This document shows, one piece after another, positions 45,289-53,917 of a DNA stretch of 64,000 bases (the first letter of the stretch is position 1; each line of letters begins with the position of its first letter). Position numbers and translations under genes: made by a program. Source of the stretch: Lachnospiraceae bacterium XPB1003 (GTDB taxonomy: Bacteria > Bacillota > Clostridia > Lachnospirales > Lachnospiraceae); contig FMVK01000008.1 in assembly GCA_900102065.1 (NCBI GenBank), positions 1 through 64,000 on the forward strand, read 5' to 3'. The notes below the pieces were generated by a model. It was given only the letters and a program-made list of their open reading frames with translations, ran no database searches and was not told where the DNA came from.

Positions 45289-45987
45289 TCAGCTGAATCT
45301 TTTTCTCAGCTCGGCCTTTTTCTCCGAGATCGCTGCGATATCAAAATCTCCGCAATGCTTTTCCATGAAACTAACCAAAAACAAAGCTTCGCTGTAGTTA
45401 TTCTCTCTGCTGTACATATCCGCAAGTTCAACGGTGATCTTATCCTTATCGCCTAAAGGCACCACCGAAAGGAGCCTTGCCACAAGAAAAACAGAAATCC
45501 TCTTATCCTTTATATATTTCAAAACCTCTGCCTTGTCTGTACCCGTTACTCCCAGCTGCAGTCGTCTGAAATAGAAAAGCATCTTCATATAGAGATTGTA
45601 AAAATCATCTATGTAGTTGATGCAGTCATAAACAAAGGGCTTATCTCCCGCTACCGGATGTTCCTTCCTGTCTTCACATTCCATCATATATACCGGAATG
45701 GTCTCAGGGAAAACGATAAGCTCCGAATCATATCCCGCAACAGATGCGAATTCATCCGAAGCGCAATACTCCACCAGCTTGTCATAAGCTCTGCGGGAAC
45801 GCTCCTGTATCTTCTCGTTTATCCTGCCCTTCACAACGCAGACAGCGGTATAGATCGCTGCCTTTGTCTCGGCACCGTCCACATAATAGCGGTCAGTATC
45901 TCTGAGAAGCTTCTCTTTACCCTCTACCGTAAAATTCCCATGGGGATCCAGATACTGATAAGTTTCCTCAGAAGGCGGGATTAACAT
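45289..45987 (-). CDS. Hypothetical protein in the glycosyltransferase operon
   Basis: 232 residues, soluble, mostly helical; no domain recognised. The C-terminal half reads like TPR-type helices (LADMYSRENNYSEALFLVSF, MEKHCGDFDIAAISEKKAEL). Its place between two glycosyltransferases suggests an accessory role in the same glycan pathway. GGAGG lies before the ATG. Confidence 0.7.
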   Translation of the reverse strand: MLIPPSEETYQYLDPHGNFTVEGKEKLLRDTDRYYVDGAETKAAIYTAVCVVKGRINEKIQERSRRAYDKLVEYCASDEFASVAGYDSELIVFPETIPVYMMECEDRKEHPVAGDKPFVYDCINYIDDFYNLYMKMLFYFRRLQLGVTGTDKAEVLKYIKDKRISVFLVARLLSVVPLGDKDKITVELADMYSRENNYSEALFLVSFMEKHCGDFDIAAISEKKAELRKRFS

Positions 45988-46033
45988 ATTTCCTCCGTTT
46001 TACCTGTTTCTTTTTGAAACCACTTACATTTCA

Positions 46034-47269
46034 TTATACTAAATTTTCACCTCTATTTGAATATTCGGTTAGGCCGGCGGCATCCGTCATAAGAGTGAGT
46101 TTTTTTATAAAATTATGCTCTTCCCTGACTTTCCTGTAGCCGTTGGCGGCGATCCTCATCCTCTCCTCATCGTGAGAAGCATAGTAGGCGGCCTTCCCAG
46201 CCGCATCTTTTACATTTTCGTAATATACAAAATCTTCGTCGGGAACAAATTCACTGAAGAGATCCGCCTGATAATTGCTAAGGACAAAGCCTCCGCAGGC
46301 CATAATATCTATCACCCTCAACGGTATCCCCGTATGTATGCTCTTAAGTGAAATGTTAAGATTGACTTTCGCAGCTTTTACAGCCTTGGGGAACTCCTCA
46401 TAATAATCTATGTTTCCCCTGTTTATCACTTTACCAAGCTTAAATGAAGCGTCCCTTGTATAGAGCGCCACCGGCCCGTCCACAGCGTCAGCCACAGCCT
46501 CCATAACATGTCTGCGTTCGTTTGCCGTTACTCTCATAGCCAGATAATAATTTGCAAACACCCACTGCGGTGTACTGAAACTGTCTCCGTGCTCGGAAAG
46601 CGGCACACTCTTAAGTATCCGATCTATAACTTTCTCTCCGCTTCCGTCGCCGAGATTCTGCTCCAGTCCCGGCTCAAGTATATCTGCTCCGTACAGGCTC
46701 TCCTGCGCCTTTACCAGTGCATCCAGATATCCCTTTATATAATCATCGAACTTCTCATATTTTCTGAATATCCTGAATTTGTCCTCGGTATACATCGAGC
46801 CTATCATGGCCACATCAGCCCCGTACTTTGCCCTGTCGTCATCCGTAAGCTCTACCGCGTCATACCTTCCGGTATCCGCGGAAAGGGGCAGGTAATATAC
46901 ATTGGCCACGCCGGCATTTCTAAGCTTCTCCACTTCCGAACTGTCGAAATGGAAGATATGGTTTCCTTCAAAAAAGACCGTCATGGAATATGTAAGTACT
47001 GCAGGATTGTCATATATCCAGGACAGATATTTTATGTGACATGCCTGAACAGCCGTTGCTATAACAGGGAAGTAATTCAGAGAGAAAACGAAGTCTGCTT
47101 TGCTTTCAACTATGGCCTTTACTATCTTCTCGGCCAGCTCTGTTCCGAGATTGATGCCGTTGGAATTCTGCGGAAAATCAAATACCACCACTTTGAATCC
47201 CATCTTTTCAAAGGTCTTCTTAATGTATTCCGAACCGTATCCCGGCCAGTCCATGTAGAGAACGGTCAT
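46034..47269 (-). CDS. CgeB-like glycosyltransferase
   Basis: 411 residues from the ATG at 47269 (MTVLYMDW) with GGGGGA upstream, rather than the weaker start eight codons earlier. It has a GT-B fold: an N-terminal DUF3880-like part (ESKADFVFSLNYFPV, YLSWIYDNPA) and a C-terminal nucleotide-sugar part (LNISLKSIHTGIPLRVIDIM, GGFVLSNYQ, FVYYENVKDA) of the CgeB / Glyco_trans_1_2 type. In Bacillus CgeB affects spore surface glycosylation; here the neighbours point to a cell-surface or flagellar glycan. First gene of the operon. Confidence 0.85.
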   Translation of the reverse strand: MTVLYMDWPGYGSEYIKKTFEKMGFKVVVFDFPQNSNGINLGTELAEKIVKAIVESKADFVFSLNYFPVIATAVQACHIKYLSWIYDNPAVLTYSMTVFFEGNHIFHFDSSEVEKLRNAGVANVYYLPLSADTGRYDAVELTDDDRAKYGADVAMIGSMYTEDKFRIFRKYEKFDDYIKGYLDALVKAQESLYGADILEPGLEQNLGDGSGEKVIDRILKSVPLSEHGDSFSTPQWVFANYYLAMRVTANERRHVMEAVADAVDGPVALYTRDASFKLGKVINRGNIDYYEEFPKAVKAAKVNLNISLKSIHTGIPLRVIDIMACGGFVLSNYQADLFSEFVPDEDFVYYENVKDAAGKAAYYASHDEERMRIAANGYRKVREEHNFIKKLTLMTDAAGLTEYSNRGENLV

Positions 47270-47303
47270 ACAGATCCCCCTTTTTTCTTTCATCTTTGCA
47301 AAA

Positions 47304-47324
47304 CCGCCGCCAAAAAGGCGACGG
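47304..47324 (-). terminator. Terminator after the 47341-49002 lipoprotein gene
   Basis: CCGTCGCC-TTTTT-GGCGGCGG then TTTTG on the minus strand, between the lipoprotein stop and the CgeB-like start. Confidence 0.7.
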
Positions 47325-47340
47325 TCTGTTATCTTTGCTG

Positions 47341-49002
47341 TCAGCCTTCCGAAAGAGCAAATTCGTAAGCTGTATCATATGCCCATACGTAAAGCACTGC
47401 ACCGGACATTACGATATAGTCGGGTTTCTTATCCATCTTTATCTTATCAACCGCCTCTCCGGTGTTGATGTCCAGCTCATAGAGGTAACCCTCCCCATCT
47501 GTGGATCCGTATCCGCAGATGACGGCATTATCCGTGATCACGAAATTATCCGCATTCGCAACCAACGGCTGACTCTTCCATAACACATAGCCGGTCTCGA
47601 TATCCAGCTTGGCTATATATGAAGAATGGGGCTCATCCCCGGAGTCACTCATGCAGCTTAGCTCAACATAGAGATAGCCGTCTTTTTCCGCCGCAAATTT
47701 CAGATACTGAGGGCCGGTCTCGCCTTCCCACTTCTCACTCTTTTTATCATCCGGACCGTTGGCAAGTCTTGACAGATCGTAATGATACTGGCTTCCGTCG
47801 GGATCATACTCTATCATAACACCCTGATACATAAGATTTACTTCATCCATATCAGGGTAGATTCCCCACAGATCTTCATCGATATACGGCATCTCCGGGC
47901 AAAGTAACCCGTTATTATCTAACCAGTCTTCCTTCGTCCAATCGGTATGAACTTCTTTATCTTTCTTCTCTATAAGCGTGTGGGGCGCTTCGGGTTCAAG
48001 ATAATCCAAACAATAATACTCCCAGGAAGGACAGTTCGGATAAAACTCTTTTACGGGTGAAGCTTCCACCACCAGATCGTCCTCTTCTTTGACAGTGTAG
48101 TTCACTTCATTTTTTCTGTCATTGCTGATGGTCAGATATTTTTCATTAAAACAATCTTTATTCGCAGCTGTATCGAGAGTCACCGTAAAGTAACCTGCTG
48201 CATAGGATGCCAGATCATATTGCGGGAAGAAAACAACAAAGCCGCTGTCCGTAACGGTACAGTTAAGCTCGTATTCCGTCATCTCCGTGTAGACCAGATC
48301 CCTGACATATTCCGTCGGATCACCTTGTTCATCATCCGTCCATTCCACCTTGGCAACATCGGGATATTCTTTCACAAGTTCCTCGGCTATCAGATCCGCC
48401 ACCTTATCTTTATCCTTTATAAGGTCGGAAGCAGTTACATACTCACCTGTATTGATATCGATATTGGTATAGCTTACCGTATCCAGCCCGTGAGCACCGC
48501 CGTAGTAAACCGAGCAGTAATCTTCCGTTACAAAAAGAGTATCATCAAAGCGAAGCACTGACGTCTTGGTATCATTCCAGTATGTCATAGTCCCCGCAAA
48601 TTCGCCCATCTGCTGTTTCTGACTAAGGCATTCCTCACCCAGTCTTTTGCCCGAGTCAAACATCTCTGCCATACGGCTTCCGCTCTCATCATCCAGACAT
48701 GCCGCGAACTCGGGATGCTTTTCTGCAAGCCCTTCTTCGTAAACAAAGCTCGAATCACTGAGCGTCATCAGCAGATCCCCATCCGCAGACTTCACCTGCA
48801 GCTGCGAAGTTTCAACCGTGAGTCCCTCTCCCTTAGCTTCCGCTTCTTCAGTCGGAGCTTCGGAAGCTTTTGCTCCCAGGTCGATCTCAGGCTTTACATC
48901 GGGCTCTGCCGGATCTTTTCCCTCATCACCTGTCAGTGAACATGCATTAAGTGAAAAAACAGCAGCTACAGATAACGCATATACGATTCTTTTTATATTC
49001 AT
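47341..49002 (-). CDS. Lipoprotein with DUF3298 (RsiV-like) domain and beta-propeller-like tail
   Basis: 553 residues from the ATG at 49002 (GGGAGA upstream). A lipoprotein signal with lipobox LNAC (Cys near residue 21) is followed by a charged linker. Residues about 60-280 match the DUF4163/DUF3298 module found in RsiV and PdaC-type proteins: VTEDYCSVYYGGAHG, then TNIDINTGEYVTASDLI. The last 150 residues contain repeated blades ending in YIAKLDIETGYVLW and YLYELDINTGEAV, as in PQQ-like propellers. The outer-membrane-side role is unknown. Starts 17 bases after argC on the same strand. Confidence 0.75.
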   Translation of the reverse strand: MNIKRIVYALSVAAVFSLNACSLTGDEGKDPAEPDVKPEIDLGAKASEAPTEEAEAKGEGLTVETSQLQVKSADGDLLMTLSDSSFVYEEGLAEKHPEFAACLDDESGSRMAEMFDSGKRLGEECLSQKQQMGEFAGTMTYWNDTKTSVLRFDDTLFVTEDYCSVYYGGAHGLDTVSYTNIDINTGEYVTASDLIKDKDKVADLIAEELVKEYPDVAKVEWTDDEQGDPTEYVRDLVYTEMTEYELNCTVTDSGFVVFFPQYDLASYAAGYFTVTLDTAANKDCFNEKYLTISNDRKNEVNYTVKEEDDLVVEASPVKEFYPNCPSWEYYCLDYLEPEAPHTLIEKKDKEVHTDWTKEDWLDNNGLLCPEMPYIDEDLWGIYPDMDEVNLMYQGVMIEYDPDGSQYHYDLSRLANGPDDKKSEKWEGETGPQYLKFAAEKDGYLYVELSCMSDSGDEPHSSYIAKLDIETGYVLWKSQPLVANADNFVITDNAVICGYGSTDGEGYLYELDINTGEAVDKIKMDKKPDYIVMSGAVLYVWAYDTAYEFALSEG

Positions 49003-49019
49003 AAGACAGGTCTCCCGTA

Positions 49020-49964
49020 TTACAGATCCAATCCCTTGGCAGGGTCGCAACCCATAACGATATTCATACACTCAACCGCTGCACCTGATGCACCCTTGCC
49101 CAGGTTATCAAATCGGCTTGCAACTACCATTCTGTCTTCGTTACCGGTTACTATGATCTCCATTCCGTCCCAGCCTGCGCAGGCATCCGAGAAGATCGCT
49201 CCGCCCTGCTCAACATCAAATCCGAAGGGCATTACTTTGATAAACTTCTCATCTTTATAATAATCGGCAAGATAATCCCTAACCTCTTCAGGTTTCATCT
49301 TCTTAGCTAACAGATCCGCAAATAAAGGTACCTGCACGAGCATGCCGCTGTGATAGTTTGTAGTAAGAGGAGAGAAGAGAGGTAATCTGTCAATTCCGGT
49401 TATAGCCTTCATCTCCTTTAAATGCTTATGTGTCTGGCCCCAGCCGTATGTCCTTGCGGAATCAAATTTCTTATCACGGCCCTCAGCTTCATAATCTGCG
49501 ATAAGCTTCTTACCGCCTCCGCTGTATCCGGATATGGCAAAAATGGAAATCGGATAATCCTTGGGAAGGATGCCGCCCTTAACAAGAGGATATGCCAAAC
49601 CTATAAATCCGCTGGCGTAGCAGCCGGGAACAGCGATACGCTTGCTTTTGGTTATAGCCTCTCTGTGCTCAGGAGAAAGTTCGGGAAAACCGTAAGCCCA
49701 TCCGGGTTCTGTCCTGTGAGCAGTTGATGTATCAAGTATCACCGTATTCTCATTTTCCACCAAAGTAACCGCTTCTCTTGCCGCGTCATCAGGCAGGCAT
49801 AAGAAAGTGATGTCTGATTCGTTGATGTATTTTTTTATCTCTGCCGGATCTTTTCTCTTCTCCGGATCGATCTCCATTATCTCAATATCATCACGTCCCG
49901 CAAATCTCTCATTTATCCTGAGACCTGTTGTACCCGCGCTTCCGTCAATAAATACTTTCTTCAT
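49020..49964 (-). CDS. argC: N-acetyl-gamma-glutamyl-phosphate reductase
   Basis: 314 residues, the short (type 2) form of ArgC. The nucleotide-binding start IDGSAGTTGLRINER and the catalytic Cys in VPGCYASGFIGLAYPL are present, as are the substrate loop SGYSGGGKK and the end GNLGKGASGAAVE-like NLGKGASGAAVECMN. It reduces N-acetylglutamyl phosphate with NADPH, the third step of arginine synthesis. No other arg gene is nearby. AGGAAAGGA precedes the ATG. Confidence 0.95.
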   Translation of the reverse strand: MKKVFIDGSAGTTGLRINERFAGRDDIEIMEIDPEKRKDPAEIKKYINESDITFLCLPDDAAREAVTLVENENTVILDTSTAHRTEPGWAYGFPELSPEHREAITKSKRIAVPGCYASGFIGLAYPLVKGGILPKDYPISIFAISGYSGGGKKLIADYEAEGRDKKFDSARTYGWGQTHKHLKEMKAITGIDRLPLFSPLTTNYHSGMLVQVPLFADLLAKKMKPEEVRDYLADYYKDEKFIKVMPFGFDVEQGGAIFSDACAGWDGMEIIVTGNEDRMVVASRFDNLGKGASGAAVECMNIVMGCDPAKGLDL

Positions 49965-50057
49965 GATTTATCCTTTCCTGATCTGTTCTTATCTATTCTT
50001 TATATATTCTTTTCCGTTCTGTTCTTTCGGATAGAATCTATGATTTTGTTCCCTGCT

Positions 50058-52013
50058 TCAAGCCCCCTGTTTTAAGCCTGTGTACAGCGAATAATACTTA
50101 CCCTTCTGTGCTATCAGCTCGTCGTGGGTTCCTCTTTCTATTATACGTCCCTGCTCCATTACCATTATACAGTTGGAATTGCGAACGGTTGACAGCCTGT
50201 GAGCTATTACAAATGTGGTGCGGCCTTTCATAAGTCCGTCCATTCCGGCCTGTACCAGTTTCTCGGTACGTGTATCTATGGAGCTTGTAGCTTCATCCAG
50301 GATGAGTACCGGCGGATCAGCAATAGCAGCTCTGGCTATGGCGATCAGCTGACGCTGTCCCTGGCTGAGACTTCCTCCGTCTCCGGTTATCACTGTATCA
50401 TATCCGTCGGGAAGACGCCTTATGAATCCGTCGGCATTAGCAAGTTTTGCGGCGGCAATGATCTCATCATCCGTTGCATCAAGCCTTCCGTATCGGATAT
50501 TATCCCTGATGGTTCCCGAGAAGAGATGAGTCTCCTGAAGCACTATGCCAAGCGAGTGTCTCAGGTCGTCCTTCTTTATCTTATTGATATTGATACCGTC
50601 GTAACGGATCTTGCCATCCTGGATATCATAGAATCTGTTGAGAAGATTCGTAATGGTTGTCTTACCCGCACCTGTCGTTCCCACAAGAGCTATCTTCTGT
50701 CCGGGCTTTGCAAAAAGCTTGATATCGTGGAGCACCATCCTGTCATCATTATAACCGAAGTCCACTCCGTCAAAGACTACATCTCCCGCAAGTCTTACGT
50801 AAGTAGTGGTATCGTCGGCCTTGTGATAATTTTTCCACGCCCACATACCTGTGCGTTCCGTTGTTTCCACAAGTTCATTTTTTCCTTCGGGATCATCTTT
50901 AACACGTACAAGTGTAACATATCCTTCATCCGGCTCCGGCTTCTCATCCAAAACTCTGAATAATCTGTCCGCACCCGCAAGAGCCATTACAATGGAGTTG
51001 AACTGCTGGCTCACCTGATTGATTGGCATGTTGAAGCTCTTATTAAATGTAAGGAAACTTACCAGACCTCCGATGGAAAGAGCAAGCCATCCGTCTCCGT
51101 TTTTATATACCAGTATACCGCCGACAACGGCGCAGACTACAAAGCTTAAATTTCCAAGTTGTGCCGTTATGGGGCCCAGGATATTAACATACTCGTTTGC
51201 TTTTTTTGCACTGCTATAAAGATCGGTATTTAATCTGTCGAACTCTTCCATATTGATCTTCTCATGATTGAAGACCTTAACAACTCTCTGTCCCTCCATC
51301 ATCTCTTCGATGAATCCGTTGAGAGCACCAAGCTGCTTTTGCTGCATTATGAAATTCTTACCGCTTCTTCCTGCCACCACTCCTGTCACGATAAGCATGA
51401 GGGCAGTCATTATAATGGTAACTCCCGTAAGCGCCGGGCTGATGACTATCATGCTGTAGAATGTCATCGCAATGGTAAGTCCTGCCTGAAGGAGCTGCGG
51501 CATGCTCTGGCTGATCATCTGCCTGAGTGTGTCTATATCGTTGGTATAAACAGACATTATGTCACCATGAGAATGGGAATCAAAATACTTAACGGGTAGT
51601 TTCTCCATCTTTGTAAAGAGATCCACTCGAAGCTTTTTTAAAGTGCCCTGTGTGATATAGATCATTATCTTTCCCTGCAGATATACTGCCACTACGCCGA
51701 CGGCATATATGGCAGCCATCTTCAGAATTGCGCCCCAAAGTCCCGAATAGTCGGGAGTCTGTCCGGCCGCAGCCGCATTCTTGATCGGCATAATGTAATC
51801 ATCGATCAGAGTCTCTCTGAAGACTATGCCGCGATTATTGCTGTATACCGAGATGATTATGCATACTATCACCAGGATAAAACGGAAAAAATAATTCTTT
51901 AAAACTTCTCCCAGCACTCTTCCGAGTATTTTTCCGGGGTTCTCTACCTTGGGTTTGGGGCCGAAACTCCTTCCGCGTCCCATTTTTATCTCTTTTGCCT
52001 TCTCTTCAGCCAT
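50058..52013 (-). CDS. ABC transporter subunit, catalytically competent half (heterodimeric exporter)
   Basis: 651 residues from the ATG at 52013, two bases after the stop of the partner gene (the upstream GTG overlaps it and lacks spacing). Six-helix transmembrane domain to about residue 375, then the nucleotide-binding domain: Walker A GTTGAGKTTI, signature LSQGQ, Walker B VLILDEATS with the catalytic Glu. It pairs with the 52016-53767 product, whose site is degenerate, as in LmrCD/BmrCD-type exporters. Substrate is unknown; drugs, peptides or lipids are possible. Confidence 0.9.
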   Translation of the reverse strand: MAEEKAKEIKMGRGRSFGPKPKVENPGKILGRVLGEVLKNYFFRFILVIVCIIISVYSNNRGIVFRETLIDDYIMPIKNAAAAGQTPDYSGLWGAILKMAAIYAVGVVAVYLQGKIMIYITQGTLKKLRVDLFTKMEKLPVKYFDSHSHGDIMSVYTNDIDTLRQMISQSMPQLLQAGLTIAMTFYSMIVISPALTGVTIIMTALMLIVTGVVAGRSGKNFIMQQKQLGALNGFIEEMMEGQRVVKVFNHEKINMEEFDRLNTDLYSSAKKANEYVNILGPITAQLGNLSFVVCAVVGGILVYKNGDGWLALSIGGLVSFLTFNKSFNMPINQVSQQFNSIVMALAGADRLFRVLDEKPEPDEGYVTLVRVKDDPEGKNELVETTERTGMWAWKNYHKADDTTTYVRLAGDVVFDGVDFGYNDDRMVLHDIKLFAKPGQKIALVGTTGAGKTTITNLLNRFYDIQDGKIRYDGININKIKKDDLRHSLGIVLQETHLFSGTIRDNIRYGRLDATDDEIIAAAKLANADGFIRRLPDGYDTVITGDGGSLSQGQRQLIAIARAAIADPPVLILDEATSSIDTRTEKLVQAGMDGLMKGRTTFVIAHRLSTVRNSNCIMVMEQGRIIERGTHDELIAQKGKYYSLYTGLKQGA

Positions 52014-52015
52014 GA

Positions 52016-53767
52016 TCACTCCGCTCCTCCCTCATCGAAGTCTCCCTCACCGCCCGTCTGGGATTCGTAGACTTCTCTGTAGATAGCATTGGTCTTAAGC
52101 AACTCTTCATGCGTACCGAAACCGTTAATGCAGCCTTCATCCATAACGATGATCCTGTCGGCATCCTGTACACTGGATATTCTCTGGGCGATTATAAGCT
52201 TGGTGGTATCGGGGATCTCTTCCCTGAAAGCCTTCCTGATCTTTGCATCCGTTGCAGTATCCACCGCAGATGTAGAGTCATCAAGGATAAGGATCTTGGG
52301 TTTTTTCAAAAGCGCTCTGGCTATGCAGAGTCGCTGCTTCTGTCCGCCGGATACATTATTACCGTTCTGTTCGATCCTGGTCTCATATCCGTCAGTGAAT
52401 TTATCGATAAATTCATCTGCGCATGCCAGTCTGCAGACGTGAATGCATTCCTCTTTTGTGGCATCTGCCTTACCCCATCGCAGGTTATCCAGGATTGTTC
52501 CCGAGAAGATCACATTCTTTTGGAGCACTACGGAAACCTGATCTCTGAGGCTTTCCACGCTGTATTCACGCACATCTCTTCCGCCAACCTTCACAGAGCC
52601 GGAAGTAACATCGTAAAGCCTGCTGATAAGAGATACCAGCGTCGACTTGGCGGAACCCGTTCCGCCGATGATACCTATCATCTCGCCGCTCTTGATATCC
52701 AGCGTGATATTCTTGAGCACTGCCGCTCCCGATCCGGAACTCTTGTATGAGAATTCGACATTTTCAAATGAGATGCTTCCGTCCGCGACTTCCGTTACGG
52801 GATCCTTAGGATCCTTTATGTCAGCGTCCTCGTCAAGCACCTCGGTTACTCTCTCGGCACTTGCCGCAGACATTGAGATCATTACGAATACAAAGGAAAC
52901 CATCATAAGGCTCATGAGTATGTTCAGACATAACATGAGAAGAGATGACAGCTCACCTACTAAAAGTCTGTTCTGCACTATCATATGCGCACCGATCCAG
53001 CTTATGCCCAAGACACAGGAGTATACAGTGAACTGCATTACAGGGGCATTGGCTACGATCTTGCTCTCCGCCTTCACGAACATCCTGTAGATGTTCTCTG
53101 CTGCCGTTCTCAGTCTGTCCGTTTCATATTCCTCACGCACGTAAGCCTTTACCACACGAATACCGCTTACATTCTCCTGAACTGCTGCGTTGAGATCATC
53201 ATATTTCTTGAAGACTTCACTGAAATATTTCATTGCCGATCGTATGATGAAGAACAGGAATGACCCGAGAAAAAGTACTGCCAGCAGGAAGATGGATGCG
53301 ATCCCCGGATCCAGATAGAATGCCGCGATCATTGAAAAGATTATGGTGAACGGTGCTCTGAAGCACATTCTGAGTATCATCTGATAAGCATTCTGGATAT
53401 TTGTGACATCCGTAGTAAGACGGGTTACAAGACCTGCTGTGGAAAACTTATCTATATTGGAAAAAGAATAAGTCTGTATCCTGTCGAACATGGCTTTGCG
53501 GAGATTCTTTGCAAGACCTGTAGAGGCCTTTGCGCCGTAAATACCTCCCATGAAACCACAGAACAGACTGCCTGCCGCAAGCAGCACCATGAGCCATCCC
53601 ATCTTCTCTATCACACCCATATTGTTCTTGCTTACGCCTTCATCCACTATGGTCTGGAGGCTCAATGTGATCAGGACTTCAAAGATGACCTCGAAGATCA
53701 TCCAGATAGGCGTAGCTACAGAGGCCGCCGTGTACTCCTTAACATTTGAAAGAATCTTTTTAAACAT
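52016..53767 (-). CDS. ABC transporter subunit, degenerate-site half (heterodimeric exporter)
   Basis: 583 residues. Six-helix transmembrane domain to about residue 330 and a nucleotide-binding domain with altered Walker A (GGTGSAKST, Ala for Gly), canonical signature VSGGQKQR and Walker B ILILDDSTSAVD, where Asp replaces the catalytic Glu. Such asymmetry is normal for one half of heterodimeric type IV ABC exporters, where only one ATP site hydrolyses. First gene of the two-gene operon. Downstream of a large-loop hairpin that ends the previous gene. Confidence 0.9.
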   Translation of the reverse strand: MFKKILSNVKEYTAASVATPIWMIFEVIFEVLITLSLQTIVDEGVSKNNMGVIEKMGWLMVLLAAGSLFCGFMGGIYGAKASTGLAKNLRKAMFDRIQTYSFSNIDKFSTAGLVTRLTTDVTNIQNAYQMILRMCFRAPFTIIFSMIAAFYLDPGIASIFLLAVLFLGSFLFFIIRSAMKYFSEVFKKYDDLNAAVQENVSGIRVVKAYVREEYETDRLRTAAENIYRMFVKAESKIVANAPVMQFTVYSCVLGISWIGAHMIVQNRLLVGELSSLLMLCLNILMSLMMVSFVFVMISMSAASAERVTEVLDEDADIKDPKDPVTEVADGSISFENVEFSYKSSGSGAAVLKNITLDIKSGEMIGIIGGTGSAKSTLVSLISRLYDVTSGSVKVGGRDVREYSVESLRDQVSVVLQKNVIFSGTILDNLRWGKADATKEECIHVCRLACADEFIDKFTDGYETRIEQNGNNVSGGQKQRLCIARALLKKPKILILDDSTSAVDTATDAKIRKAFREEIPDTTKLIIAQRISSVQDADRIIVMDEGCINGFGTHEELLKTNAIYREVYESQTGGEGDFDEGGAE

Positions 53768-53793
53768 TTTCTCAACCCGTCTTAAAAATAAAG

Positions 53794-53846
53794 TCCGGCG
53801 GATCCTGTATTAAACACATCAGTGAATTAATATCAGCTCCGCCGGA
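53794..53846 (-). terminator. Terminator of the beta-helix lipoprotein gene
   Basis: 9-bp arms TCCGGCGGA / TCCGCCGGA with a 35-base loop, then TTTATTTTT on the minus strand. Confidence 0.65.
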
Positions 53847-53917
53847 ATGATCTCTACAGAATATTCAGATGATACCACAAGACCTGTGGTTTCTCAAACT
53901 GTCACATATTCCAAATT

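Noticed and set aside
52016-53767. Altered Walker A and Walker B of the ABC subunit as a sign of a broken gene
   Set aside because: One degenerate ATP site is normal for heterodimeric exporters of this class, and the partner subunit keeps the consensus residues.
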